Shown here: positions 10,048 to 18,900 of the stretch, in pieces | Layout of the letters: each line of letters starts with the position of its first letter | Numbering within the stretch: the stretch's first letter is position 1 | Assembly: GCA_016286165.1 (NCBI GenBank) | Contig: JAEESE010000002.1 | Span: 124,001 to 188,000 of the forward strand | Reading direction: 5' to 3' | Source of the DNA: Bacteroidaceae bacterium | GTDB lineage: Bacteria > Bacteroidota > Bacteroidia > Bacteroidales > Bacteroidaceae | Length of the DNA stretch: 64,000 nucleotides | Translations under genes and position numbers: made by a program | Notes under the pieces: generated by a model | What the model saw: the letters and a program-made list of their open reading frames with translations, nothing else | The model's database searches: none | What the model was told of the DNA's origin: nothing

Positions 10048-10071
10048 CTTAAATTCGTAGCTTTTTCGGCT

Positions 10072-10080
10072 GCAAAGATA
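10072..10080 (-). promoter_or_regulatory. -7 box for the MATE/phosphoesterase unit
   Basis: The minus strand reads TATCTTTGC, an exact TAnnTTTGC match, 24 bp before the MATE ATG. No convincing -33 TTTG is present at the expected distance. Confidence 0.6.
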
Positions 10081-10219
10081 ATGATTTCGGTGAAGAGAGA
10101 GAAATGAAAAGCAAAAAATGAAGTCTAATTAGTGAAAAAAGTATGCCTTAATACAAATAGATGATAGGCTGTAAAAGCGCAAAGACCCTGAGAGATTTAT
10201 CAAGCCACCATAAACAACA

Positions 10220-10366
10220 CGACCAGTCGAGTTGTAACACACGACTGGTCGTATCGGTTTTTCCCACCGGTGGGAAAAGTGGATTTGACTGGTCTTATAG
10301 CCTTTTCCCACCGGTGGGAAAAACTAATTTGATTGGTCTTATCGCATTTTCCTTCCGGATGGAAAA
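10220..10366. repeat. 22-bp-phased palindrome array with two alternating cores
   Basis: Seven palindromic cores are centred at 10224.5, 10246.5, 10268.5, 10290.5, 10312.5, 10334.5 and 10356.5, each exactly 22 bp apart. In order they are CGACCAGTCG, CGACTGGTCG, CCCACCGGTGGG, GACTGGTC, CCCACCGGTGGG, GATTGGTC and a degraded CCTTCCGGATGG. Two core types alternate, giving a 44-bp super-period. Both CCCACCGGTGGG copies are flanked by TTTT and AAAA, making 20-bp perfect palindromes (10259-10278 and 10303-10322). The array lies between the 3' end of the amylase gene and the 5' end of the MATE gene. Confidence 0.93.
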
Positions 10367-10379
10367 GCCACTTTAACAG

Positions 10380-10459
10380 CAACAACGAATTGCAAAAATT
10401 GCCCATTTCATCGGGATAAAGCCCTACGGATAGCAAGCAACGTATGCAATTCGTTGTTG
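10380..10459. repeat. 15-bp perfect inverted repeat enclosing 50 bp
   Basis: CAACAACGAATTGCA at 10380-10394 is repeated in exact inverted form at 10445-10459, enclosing 50 bp. It sits 24 bp beyond the amylase stop codon (10484, minus strand). It could fold as a long-looped RNA stem at the 3' end of the amylase transcript, or be a remnant of a small miniature mobile element. I see no target-site duplication and no T-tract, so neither reading is secure. Confidence 0.8.
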
Positions 10460-10483
10460 AAAGAAAAGTGATACAGAAGCGGC

Positions 10484-12238
10484 TTATGGCGCTACTGACG
10501 AAGTGATATCGCGGAAGGTAAACTTCCCGTCGTCACCACGGGCTCCAACCTCGTAGTAACGATCCGATGTGATGCCGGTGATATCTACCGTCTGGCCTTC
10601 GCTTGAGCCTTGGTCAAAGATGACGTTCATGGAGTAGCCGCTCTCGTTGGCAACGGTGAAAGTGCGGTAATAGAAAGTGGCATCGCCGACGGTTGTCGTT
10701 GCTGTGACTTTCACACCGGGCCATTCATCGTTGATGTACTGATTGCCATCCCAGGCATAGACGTATACAGACTGCCATCCCGGATCTTTCAGGTAGATGG
10801 TGATGTCATGTTTCTCTACGGTATCCTCCTTGAACGTAGGCGTAGGCATAGCCTCCCAAGCAGTGAGAAGAGTGTTCTCGAGCCAGTAGCTATAGTTCTT
10901 GCCTTCGATAATCTTAGTGTAACCGGTTGTAGCCTCGGCAGCGGATGCCTGGTCGCCAAGCCAAACGATAAGCTTACCCTTAGAGCCCTCAACAGTAGCT
11001 GCGTAGAAGCCCTGATTAGAACGGAGCTGCGTAGCAGCGCTGGTATTCTGTATGCCAGCCACTTGGCGTGCCTGTATCATGCGGGCAATCTCATGCTTAT
11101 AAGCCTTCCAATGCTTAAGGAACACACAAGGTGTGCCGGGCATAGCAAGCAGGTAAGCATTAGCTGCAAGGGTGTCGCGACGTATAGGATCCTGCTGAGC
11201 TGTTGAAGAACGGTACTCGGTGTCGTGGTTCTCTACGAAGGTTACGGCATACTGACGATATACTCCTCCGTTGTAGTTGGAATAAACGAGCGGCCAGTTG
11301 CCATCGTTCTGCTGACCAAGGCGAGCCCAGTTCTGGTTGTTGACAGCATTACGCACCACATAACGGAACTGGAAGTCAAAGGCTGCGCTGGACTTATCAG
11401 TGGCATCAATCCACGAACGTATGGTAGAAGTGCCGTCCCAGCACTCGCCAACGGAGAACTTCGGTTTTGAGCTCTCGTTGTAAAGCTTAGTATATTTGCC
11501 TGCGTAGCCCTTCACCATATCATAGCGGAAACCGGTGTAACCGAGGTCGTTCAAGAGGAAGTCGAGGTAAGCCTTGACAATCGTCTGCACGTTCGTCGAA
11601 GTGTGGTCCAAGTCGCGCATACCTCCCCAACCTTCGCCCGTGTCGAGCGCCGAGCTGAGTTTGTAGCCGTTGGCAAGTGCCCAAACGTTTGTCTCGCCGT
11701 TATCATCGTTGGCGCAGATGTCTGTGGAAACCATTTCGTAGGTCACACCTTTATATGTTTCACGTGGGAAGTCAACCCAGTTGGAAACGTTCTTACGGTG
11801 GTTGATGACCACATCGGCTATGGTTCCAATGCCTTTCTGCTTGAAGGTCTTGATCATTGAACGCAGTTCAGCTTCCGAGCCGAACGAGCTATTGTAGTTG
11901 TTGAACCACCAAAGGTCGTCGTAACCCATAGAGGTGCCACCGCAATTACCGCTCTGTGGTATCCATACCAGCGAGAAATACGGTGCCAGTTCATCGGCCT
12001 GAGCCTCGAGACGTGTCCATTGGGCATCGCCGAAGCCGTCCCAATAGAAGCCTTGAAGCATTACGCCTCCATATTCTGCAGGCCAACCGACTACAGGTGT
12101 TGGAGTAGGATCAACGGGTGTTGGATCTACAGGAGTTGGTGTAGGATCAACTGGCGCAGGTGCCGGGTCATCCTTTCCACAACTAATAGTAAAAGATATT
12201 AAGGCGATGGAAAGCAGGGTGTAGAAAAAACGTTTCAT
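10484..12238 (-). CDS. surface lipoprotein alpha-amylase, GH13 with C-terminal starch-binding module (584 aa)
   Basis: A GH13 endo-acting alpha-amylase that cleaves starch at the cell surface, the counterpart of SusG. I chose the ATG at 12238 because MKRFFYTLLSIALISFTISCG is a lipoprotein signal with lipobox TISC; the longer frame to 12283 only adds a hydrophilic stretch. After the Cys come acidic residues and a Pro/Thr-rich linker (PAPAPVDPTPTPVDP). Catalytic residues are visible: nucleophile Asp in GFRYDMVKGY (about 238), acid/base Glu in SVGECWDG (about 265) and transition-state Asp in FVENHDTE (about 339). The last about 110 residues (ITIYLKDPGWQSVYVYAWDG) look like a CBM26-type module. 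Unlike its two upstream neighbours it lacks the C-terminal sorting motif and is instead lipid-anchored. It is last in the minus-strand starch cluster. Confidence 0.93.
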   Translation of the reverse strand: MKRFFYTLLSIALISFTISCGKDDPAPAPVDPTPTPVDPTPVDPTPTPVVGWPAEYGGVMLQGFYWDGFGDAQWTRLEAQADELAPYFSLVWIPQSGNCGGTSMGYDDLWWFNNYNSSFGSEAELRSMIKTFKQKGIGTIADVVINHRKNVSNWVDFPRETYKGVTYEMVSTDICANDDNGETNVWALANGYKLSSALDTGEGWGGMRDLDHTSTNVQTIVKAYLDFLLNDLGYTGFRYDMVKGYAGKYTKLYNESSKPKFSVGECWDGTSTIRSWIDATDKSSAAFDFQFRYVVRNAVNNQNWARLGQQNDGNWPLVYSNYNGGVYRQYAVTFVENHDTEYRSSTAQQDPIRRDTLAANAYLLAMPGTPCVFLKHWKAYKHEIARMIQARQVAGIQNTSAATQLRSNQGFYAATVEGSKGKLIVWLGDQASAAEATTGYTKIIEGKNYSYWLENTLLTAWEAMPTPTFKEDTVEKHDITIYLKDPGWQSVYVYAWDGNQYINDEWPGVKVTATTTVGDATFYYRTFTVANESGYSMNVIFDQGSSEGQTVDITGITSDRYYEVGARGDDGKFTFRDITSSVAP

Positions 12239-12307
12239 AATGTTGAAATTGTACTTTGAATTGGGTTTCATATTTACTATCACTACTGGAGAATTCGAGT
12301 ATAGCGC

Positions 12308-15300
12308 TTACTTCACAAGAACCCTCTTGCCATTAAGGATGTAAACGCCCTTGGGTATATTAGAATATTGAACTTTGCGACCAGCGAGATCGAATATCTC
12401 AGAATCTTTTACTTTTAATTCTTTATTATCCATTGGCGTAGCGCTTATTCCGTCGGTTGCTATCGGCTCTTCGGTCTTGATGAGTTCCCAAATGCTGGCT
12501 CCCCAGTCGTAGGGTTTCAGCAAGAGGTAGGTCCATGAGCGGGGATTGGTGTACCAACTGTAAGCGCCCGTGCGGTTGATGATGGCGATGCCTGTGTCAC
12601 CTTGGTCGGTGGTCACTACATTGAGCGTCCAGGGATAGTCCTTGCCAACTTTCAAACGCTGCTCTTCGGCATCAGAGGCCACGTAGGCTGCCGTTTCTGT
12701 CGTCTTGTTGATGAGCAAAACGGTGCCGTCGTCGTTCTTGCTGATGCGCCAGCGGAAATTGTCGTTGTCTGTGAACGTCTTGGGCAGCACGCCATTGGTG
12801 TTGGGATTGACGGTAGCGTAATAAGTGTCGAAGTAAGCATTGCGAATGAGATAGTAGTAGTCGAGGTCCATTTGACTGAGCACTGAGGTCGGCGGCATTT
12901 GTTGGAACCGCGCAAAGTTCTGCGCGATGTCGAGATAGTGCTGCTGTGTAACCGCACCTTGGCTCAACAGCTCACGCGCCTTAGCTAATACCTCGGTCTC
13001 GAGGAAGGCAATGGCTTCTTCGGTCGGCTGTCCGATGGCACCGGGTTCGCTCTCCTCGAGGATGCGCTCTGCCTTTGCTACGATCTTCTCTATCCAAGGG
13101 CCATAGTCGGTCACTTCTTCAATGCGCCAGGTACCGGGATAACAGAGTGAGGAGTCAATGGAAGCAACCATGGTGAGATCGCGCCCAGATAACTTGGCAT
13201 AGAGATTGTAGCGGCCGCGCTTGATATTTACTACGCCGGGGATGTAGGTGTATGTGCCGGCAGATTTAGTAGCTTTGCGGATGACGACATCACTTCCCGT
13301 AGCGTTGTCCACCTTGACTGTGCCGCTATTCGTGTTGGGGATATTGATGGCATTGCCTGTCCTGACGCTGACGATTTGATAGCTGCCATCGTCATGAGGC
13401 ACAAACTGCCACAGTTCCTCCATATCGGTCTGCTGCGTGTAGTGGAGGGCCAGCGCATTGTCCTTGACATAGAGCGACGAACCATCGAAACGATAGCGGT
13501 AATAGGTTGAGGCGCTCACAATCTTGTAGAAGCGGTCGGCTTGTGGCAGCACGATGGGTGCGGCCTTGTATGCAGCGAGTTGAGCGCTGAGCGAGGAAAG
13601 AGCCGACGCGTCGTCAGGGTTGGAACGAAGATTGTCCATTGCTGAACGAAGCGCATCTGCCTGTGCCACCTCGGGATAACCTACAGCACCGGGGGTGCTT
13701 TGAGCAAGGATATCCTCCGCCTCGGCGATAGCTTGCCTAGCAGGTGGCAGGTCCACTGGCTCGAAGTAGTGGGGAGCGTAAGTGATATTCTTAGCTTGAA
13801 GCACAGCAGCATGATGTTGCAGGCGTCCGTAGAATCCTAAGAAGTTCTTCTTCGATGTCGGTAGCCAAGCTATCTCGCTGAGGGCCAAGAGACGCGGATA
13901 GTACTGATACTCCGCCTCGCGCAGCGACGTGCAGCTCTCGGTCCACAGGTTGGCTTGCGTGCCGATGACGAAGTGTTCACGACCTGCGACCGTGGAACGC
14001 GGGTCGAAATTATAGACGCGCTCTACTGTGTTGATGGTGCCGTAGGGGGCATTGTAAGGACAGTCGATCTCAAGCTGGTCGCGATTGACCTGCATGTAAT
14101 CGAAGTAGAGTGGAGACGTGGGCACCATGATGCTGTAGCAACCCTTGTCGGCAGCCTGACTGGCATATTCAACGCCGCGCCACGACATGACAACAGGATG
14201 CATCGTGTTGCTGCTTCGCCAGTGTGCCAGAAGCTCGTCCCACACGACGACATTCTTGCCATAGTTGTCGCGCAGGAACGTGCCCAGCTTCTCCACGAGC
14301 CACTGCTGCAACTCATCAACACCGCTGAGACCTTCATCCTGAATGCGACGTTTGCAGTCAGCATTGCTCTGCCAAGCTGCGGTAGGACATTCATCACCAC
14401 CGAGGTGGAAAAGTTCATAGGGGAAGACCTCAGCCAAGTGACCGAGCACACATTTGAGGAAGTCAATGGTCTCATCCTTGCCAATGTTCAGGATGTCGCG
14501 ACTGATGCCGCCTTCGGTCATCACCTCGATCTTTTTCTCGGGATTGCAACCCAACTCGGGATAGGCCACGATGCACGCCGTCATGTGTCCGGGCATATCT
14601 ATCTCTGGGATGATCTGGATGTTACGTTCGGCAGCGTAAGCCACCACTTCGCGCAGGTCATCAAGTGTGTAGTAGCATCCACGACCATACTCTGTGTCGT
14701 CAAAAAACCTATCGCCAGAGGCATCGCAAACAGTAAGGGAAGCCTTGCGGATAGCACCCACAGTGGTCAGTTTCGGGTATTCTGGAATCTCAACACGCCA
14801 GCCCTGGTCATCGGTGAGGTGCCAGTGGAAGCGGTTGAGTTTATAGACTGACGCCATATCGAGCAACTTCTTCACCTCTTCTTTATTGAAGTAGTGACGG
14901 CTGATGTCGAAATGGAAACCGCGATGGCTCATCACGGGAGCATCATCAATGGTTAGGCAGGGTACTGCCCAAGTCTCGGAGGTTCCCCCGTTGAGGCTCT
15001 CCCCGAAGATAGCGGCAGGCATAAGCTGACGCAGTGTTTGCAGGGCATTGAAGAAGCCACCATAGTCGGCGGCGACAATGGTGATGGCATCAGTGGTGAT
15101 GGTGAGCTTGTAAGCGTCAGGTTCACTGACAGCTTCTTCATTGGTGATCAGGGCGAGTTGTCTGGTCTGCGGTTCTTCAGAAGCAACAACCGGCAAGGTA
15201 ATGCCGGCAACACGCTGCAGATCCTCAGACAGACGCTGAGCAAGCGTCATAACAGAAATGCCCTCAGCAGCTCCTTTGGGAGCAGCTATCTTTGTCGTGG

Positions 15301-15889
15301 GCACAGTGATGGCAGTGAGCGTATGCAAGTCGAGCTTACCCTCGCCCATGACTAGCGACGAGGGATAAGGCACCACATTGATCTCGGCACCCTTGACAAC
15401 CATGTCCTCGACGGTGACAAAGTCCATCGGGGCATTGGCATCGGAGGTTTTGTAGAGCTTGATGTCGTTGCGCAAACCCATACCTCCCCAGACATTGAAC
15501 GCCTGATCCGCGTTGGAGGAAGGTGAGATGGTGTAATGCGAACCGCTGGCGGTGATCTTGAAGCGATCGAGCGACGGAGGCGCGGCTGAGGCACGAACCT
15601 CGGATCCCTGAGACGTAGCACTGACATAGAGGCGCAGACCGAGTTTGTTGGTGAAGGTGTAACCTTGCGACGAGGAGCCCTCGACTTTCCACAGCTGCGA
15701 ATTCTTGGTCGTGGGGATGAGTGCTTTGCAGACCACGCCGTCACCGTTGGAACCAATGATGAATGCGCCCTGCGTAAATTTCATGTAATACCAATATTCC
15801 TCAGTGCCATTGCTCATCTTGGGGAAACCTGCTGCATGGATGCGCTGGAAGCCCGCGAGGAGAAGCAGTAAAAAAAGGAACTTCTTCAT
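12308..15889 (-). CDS. GH20 beta-N-acetylhexosaminidase, secreted, with C-terminal sorting-like motif (1193 aa)
   Basis: A family GH20 exo-hexosaminidase that removes terminal GlcNAc/GalNAc by substrate-assisted catalysis. It has a signal peptide (MKKFLFLLLLLAGFQRIHA), an N-terminal trefoil-like segment (about 20-165), and the GH20 N-terminal alpha/beta domain (about 165-310). The catalytic barrel follows, with HRGFHFDISRHYF, NRFHWHLTDDQGWR, EIDMPGH and the catalytic Asp-Glu pair in HLGGDECP (about 498-499). After the barrel come two helical linkers (TPGAVGYPEVAQADALRSA and EPGAIGQPTEEAIAFL) interleaved with two trefoil-like modules (YYRYRFDGSSLYVK, YYYLIRNAYFDTYYA). The end (EIFDLAGRKV...GVYILNGKRVLVK) resembles a type IX sorting tail. 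At 1193 aa it is much longer than simple GH20 enzymes (about 500-800). It is embedded in a starch locus, which is unexpected. Confidence 0.92.
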   Translation of the reverse strand: MKKFLFLLLLLAGFQRIHAAGFPKMSNGTEEYWYYMKFTQGAFIIGSNGDGVVCKALIPTTKNSQLWKVEGSSSQGYTFTNKLGLRLYVSATSQGSEVRASAAPPSLDRFKITASGSHYTISPSSNADQAFNVWGGMGLRNDIKLYKTSDANAPMDFVTVEDMVVKGAEINVVPYPSSLVMGEGKLDLHTLTAITVPTTKIAAPKGAAEGISVMTLAQRLSEDLQRVAGITLPVVASEEPQTRQLALITNEEAVSEPDAYKLTITTDAITIVAADYGGFFNALQTLRQLMPAAIFGESLNGGTSETWAVPCLTIDDAPVMSHRGFHFDISRHYFNKEEVKKLLDMASVYKLNRFHWHLTDDQGWRVEIPEYPKLTTVGAIRKASLTVCDASGDRFFDDTEYGRGCYYTLDDLREVVAYAAERNIQIIPEIDMPGHMTACIVAYPELGCNPEKKIEVMTEGGISRDILNIGKDETIDFLKCVLGHLAEVFPYELFHLGGDECPTAAWQSNADCKRRIQDEGLSGVDELQQWLVEKLGTFLRDNYGKNVVVWDELLAHWRSSNTMHPVVMSWRGVEYASQAADKGCYSIMVPTSPLYFDYMQVNRDQLEIDCPYNAPYGTINTVERVYNFDPRSTVAGREHFVIGTQANLWTESCTSLREAEYQYYPRLLALSEIAWLPTSKKNFLGFYGRLQHHAAVLQAKNITYAPHYFEPVDLPPARQAIAEAEDILAQSTPGAVGYPEVAQADALRSAMDNLRSNPDDASALSSLSAQLAAYKAAPIVLPQADRFYKIVSASTYYRYRFDGSSLYVKDNALALHYTQQTDMEELWQFVPHDDGSYQIVSVRTGNAINIPNTNSGTVKVDNATGSDVVIRKATKSAGTYTYIPGVVNIKRGRYNLYAKLSGRDLTMVASIDSSLCYPGTWRIEEVTDYGPWIEKIVAKAERILEESEPGAIGQPTEEAIAFLETEVLAKARELLSQGAVTQQHYLDIAQNFARFQQMPPTSVLSQMDLDYYYLIRNAYFDTYYATVNPNTNGVLPKTFTDNDNFRWRISKNDDGTVLLINKTTETAAYVASDAEEQRLKVGKDYPWTLNVVTTDQGDTGIAIINRTGAYSWYTNPRSWTYLLLKPYDWGASIWELIKTEEPIATDGISATPMDNKELKVKDSEIFDLAGRKVQYSNIPKGVYILNGKRVLVK

Positions 15890-15963
15890 TTTAATCTCTA
15901 TGAGAAAAAACGGCTCGAACCTGTCCTCTCGAAGAACAAGTCCAAGCCATATAGAAACATGAA

Positions 15964-18900
15964 TTACTTGATGACGACTTTCATGCCATTGACAATGTAG
16001 ATGCCTGGCTGTGCACCACGCAGACTGCTGATGTTGCCGTTGCGGTTTACAAGGCGTCCGTCTACGGTGTAAATCTCACCGTTCCTGAACACTTCCTGGA
16101 GAGCATCGATGATGCCGTCCTCGGGTGTCGTGTCGTAGATGATGAATACCTCGTCGCTGCTGGAATAGCTGTCGTCGGTGGAGATATAAGCCCCGTCAGT
16201 GGCAATGGCAGTGCTACTATCGGCACCCTTGAAGTTTTCTTCGCCCACAAGGAGCACGCCTGCGTCAACGTTGGTGCGTGTGAACACGCCTTTGAGCGCA
16301 CCGCTGTTCTGCGGTTCCTTGACAACGGTCGAGCCGAAAGTAATGGGCACAAGTGTGGGCTCGTCGCCCTCCGTGCGTTCTTCAGCAGGGATATAGTAGC
16401 CATTCTTAACATAGATAAACGGGCGGCCAGCAGCGACCTCGCCATCGGCCATAGGTCTGAGCGTCACCGTTACCTCAGCGTCGACACGCTCAACCGATGC
16501 AACGGCATAGAGGTCGCCCTGTGAGGCATCAGTGGTTGCAAGACTTATGGGATAGCAACGGGCTATCATCGCACCGTCCCACACCTTAAGGTTCGTCGTG
16601 TTCTGAGCATAGCTGGAGGCTACGTCGCCTGCTGTTTCAATGTAGAAACAGCCACGGCGACCGTCGCTGTTGCCATAGCCACCATATGTGATCACTACAT
16701 TTGTGTTGCGGGCAAAGTGCAACGGGTTTTGCTGCTCGCCGCTGAGGGTCTTTATGAACAGGGCGTTCTGACCCCAGCCTGTGACCTCCTGCGAGAATAC
16801 TGACGGGTGAAGACTCAGATAGATACCATCGTTGTTGTCGATTTTCTTCTGCAGATATAGTCCGGTGGCCTTGTTCTGGATGTAGAACTCATTGTCGCCA
16901 ACGGAGATGAAGCGGAATAGCGCCATATCGGGATCAGTGATATCATCAAGGGCATCGAAGTAGAGCTGGTCGTCGATTGCTATCTGTTCTTTTTCCATTG
17001 GTGTGATCACGTTGCAGGTGAATTCGCCACCCTCGTCTTCATCAGTGACTCGATTCAACTTGGCTACGGTCATGTACTTGCCGAAATTAGCTTCGTTGAT
17101 GACTGCTTCGGTGGCTTCGCCATTCACAGTACGGTATTGGGTCTCGTTTCCGCCCGTGGGCCAGTTGTGTTCAGCATATTCCTGCTCTGTGCCGAAGCGT
17201 ATGCGATACCACTTGCCAGGAAGTATGGGATTTGCTGCAGCAGTGATACCTTTGAGCTTGGCATCGAGATTATCAATGAGCTGCTGACTCATACTTTCGG
17301 TGTACTGACCGGCAGCATCGTATACCTCAGCGTCTTTGATAGCTTGTTGCAACTGTCGGGCCACGTCATTGCCTGGTGCCCAACAACCAGGGTCAGTACC
17401 TTCAACAATAATTTCTGCGGCGCTCTTCACCTCTACAATCTTTGTGCGTAAAGGTGCGGGGTCAACGAACACGGCATCAAAGGGTTCGAAAGCTGCCAGC
17501 AGTGCTTCATATTGGCTGCGTGTAATGGTCTCGGGATCGATGTCCTTGAGCGGTGCCAACACATCGTTGAGCGTGGTTCCCACACTACCCATCATGTGGT
17601 ACTGGCTAGTGGCGGGGTCAATAATATGTCCGGGATAGAGTTGGAACTCAGCGGCATGCCACCAGCGGTTGCCCGAATTGGTATTCTTGGCGATGAAACG
17701 CAGGTACTGCTTGCCCTGCGGGTTGAAGGCTGCTGTGATCTCCTCGCCGGGGGCTGTATAAGGTGTCGGTAACTCGGCCAGCAATACCCAGTCTTCGTCC
17801 TCGGTGTCTGGTTCGTCGGCGCCATAGACCGCCCACACCGTCACATGGTCGTTCACGCAAAGATCGGTGGAGTTGTATTTGTAAAGGCGACGCACGTAAC
17901 GCATAGCCATCAGATCGTATACGGGCTTATACAGTTCCACCTGCAGATAGTGCCAATGCGCATTGTCGCTCCAATCCGTATGCCAATACGTCAGAGGATC
18001 ATTGTCTGTCAGATGAGCTATATTACCCTCAAAATCATGAGGCGCACTCCAAGGTGAACTCAGTTGGTCAACCTCGGTAATGAATGGGCTCGATTCATCT
18101 ATATTAGCAGAGAGGTCCTTAGCAATATCAAGTTTGGTAGTGGCTTCGTCGCGTAACGCTGTGAAGTTCTCTACGAGTTGCTTGTGCTCGGCGTATGGAC
18201 CGTAGGCCTCGATGATAGCTTGAGCGGTAGCCTCGTCCACGGGCTCAAAGACCCATTCCGATACTTTATATTGGTCGTTCGCCCAGCCTATTAGCACGTC
18301 ACCTGTTCCGGAACCGATGAGGGTGCTTGCTGAAATACCATGATTCAGGGGATGGAAGAAAGCACGGTTGTTGTCAATCTGCGAGGCAACACGTAGCGTC
18401 ACGCAGGGGTCTCCATCGATGTTCTCAACCAATTCTACTGCAATCAGATTCGTGCTTCCCACCGACATCGTCAGCGAACCACTGTCCCAGGCGTCGAAGC
18501 GTGCATTGGTTGCACAGTTGACGATGTCGAAGAAACCGTCCTGATTGGTCACCTTCCACAACGACGGACAGTCGGTGTTCAAGTCGGCTGGCGTGTACCA
18601 ACGGGCTGTTATCATATCATTGGAGAGCTGACTATACATGTATTTGCTAACCTCCTGATCATCATTTATGAAATGGAGGGCATGACGAATACGATAGTAG
18701 CCATCGGCCAGCGTGAAAGGAATCAGGGAATCAAGCACTGCTTGATAGGTCGTCTTGATGGTTTGCGAAAGAGCTCTCACCTCAGCGGCCGTAAATGAGC
18801 CTCCACCGTCGACAACAGCATTGGCCTCGTTGAGAGCGGCGACAAAGGCCGTCACAGTCTCAGCAGGATACTGCCCTGCTGCGGTGCCCACATTGGCCTC

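Noticed and set aside
10380..10459. Intrinsic terminator for the amylase gene
   Set aside because: The 15-bp stem encloses a 50-nt loop and no T-tract follows on the minus strand, so I list it only as an inverted repeat.
13955..14851. 298-codon open frame on the plus strand
   Set aside because: It is exactly antisense to the GH20 catalytic domain, has no recognisable domain, and arises from the codon bias of the real gene.
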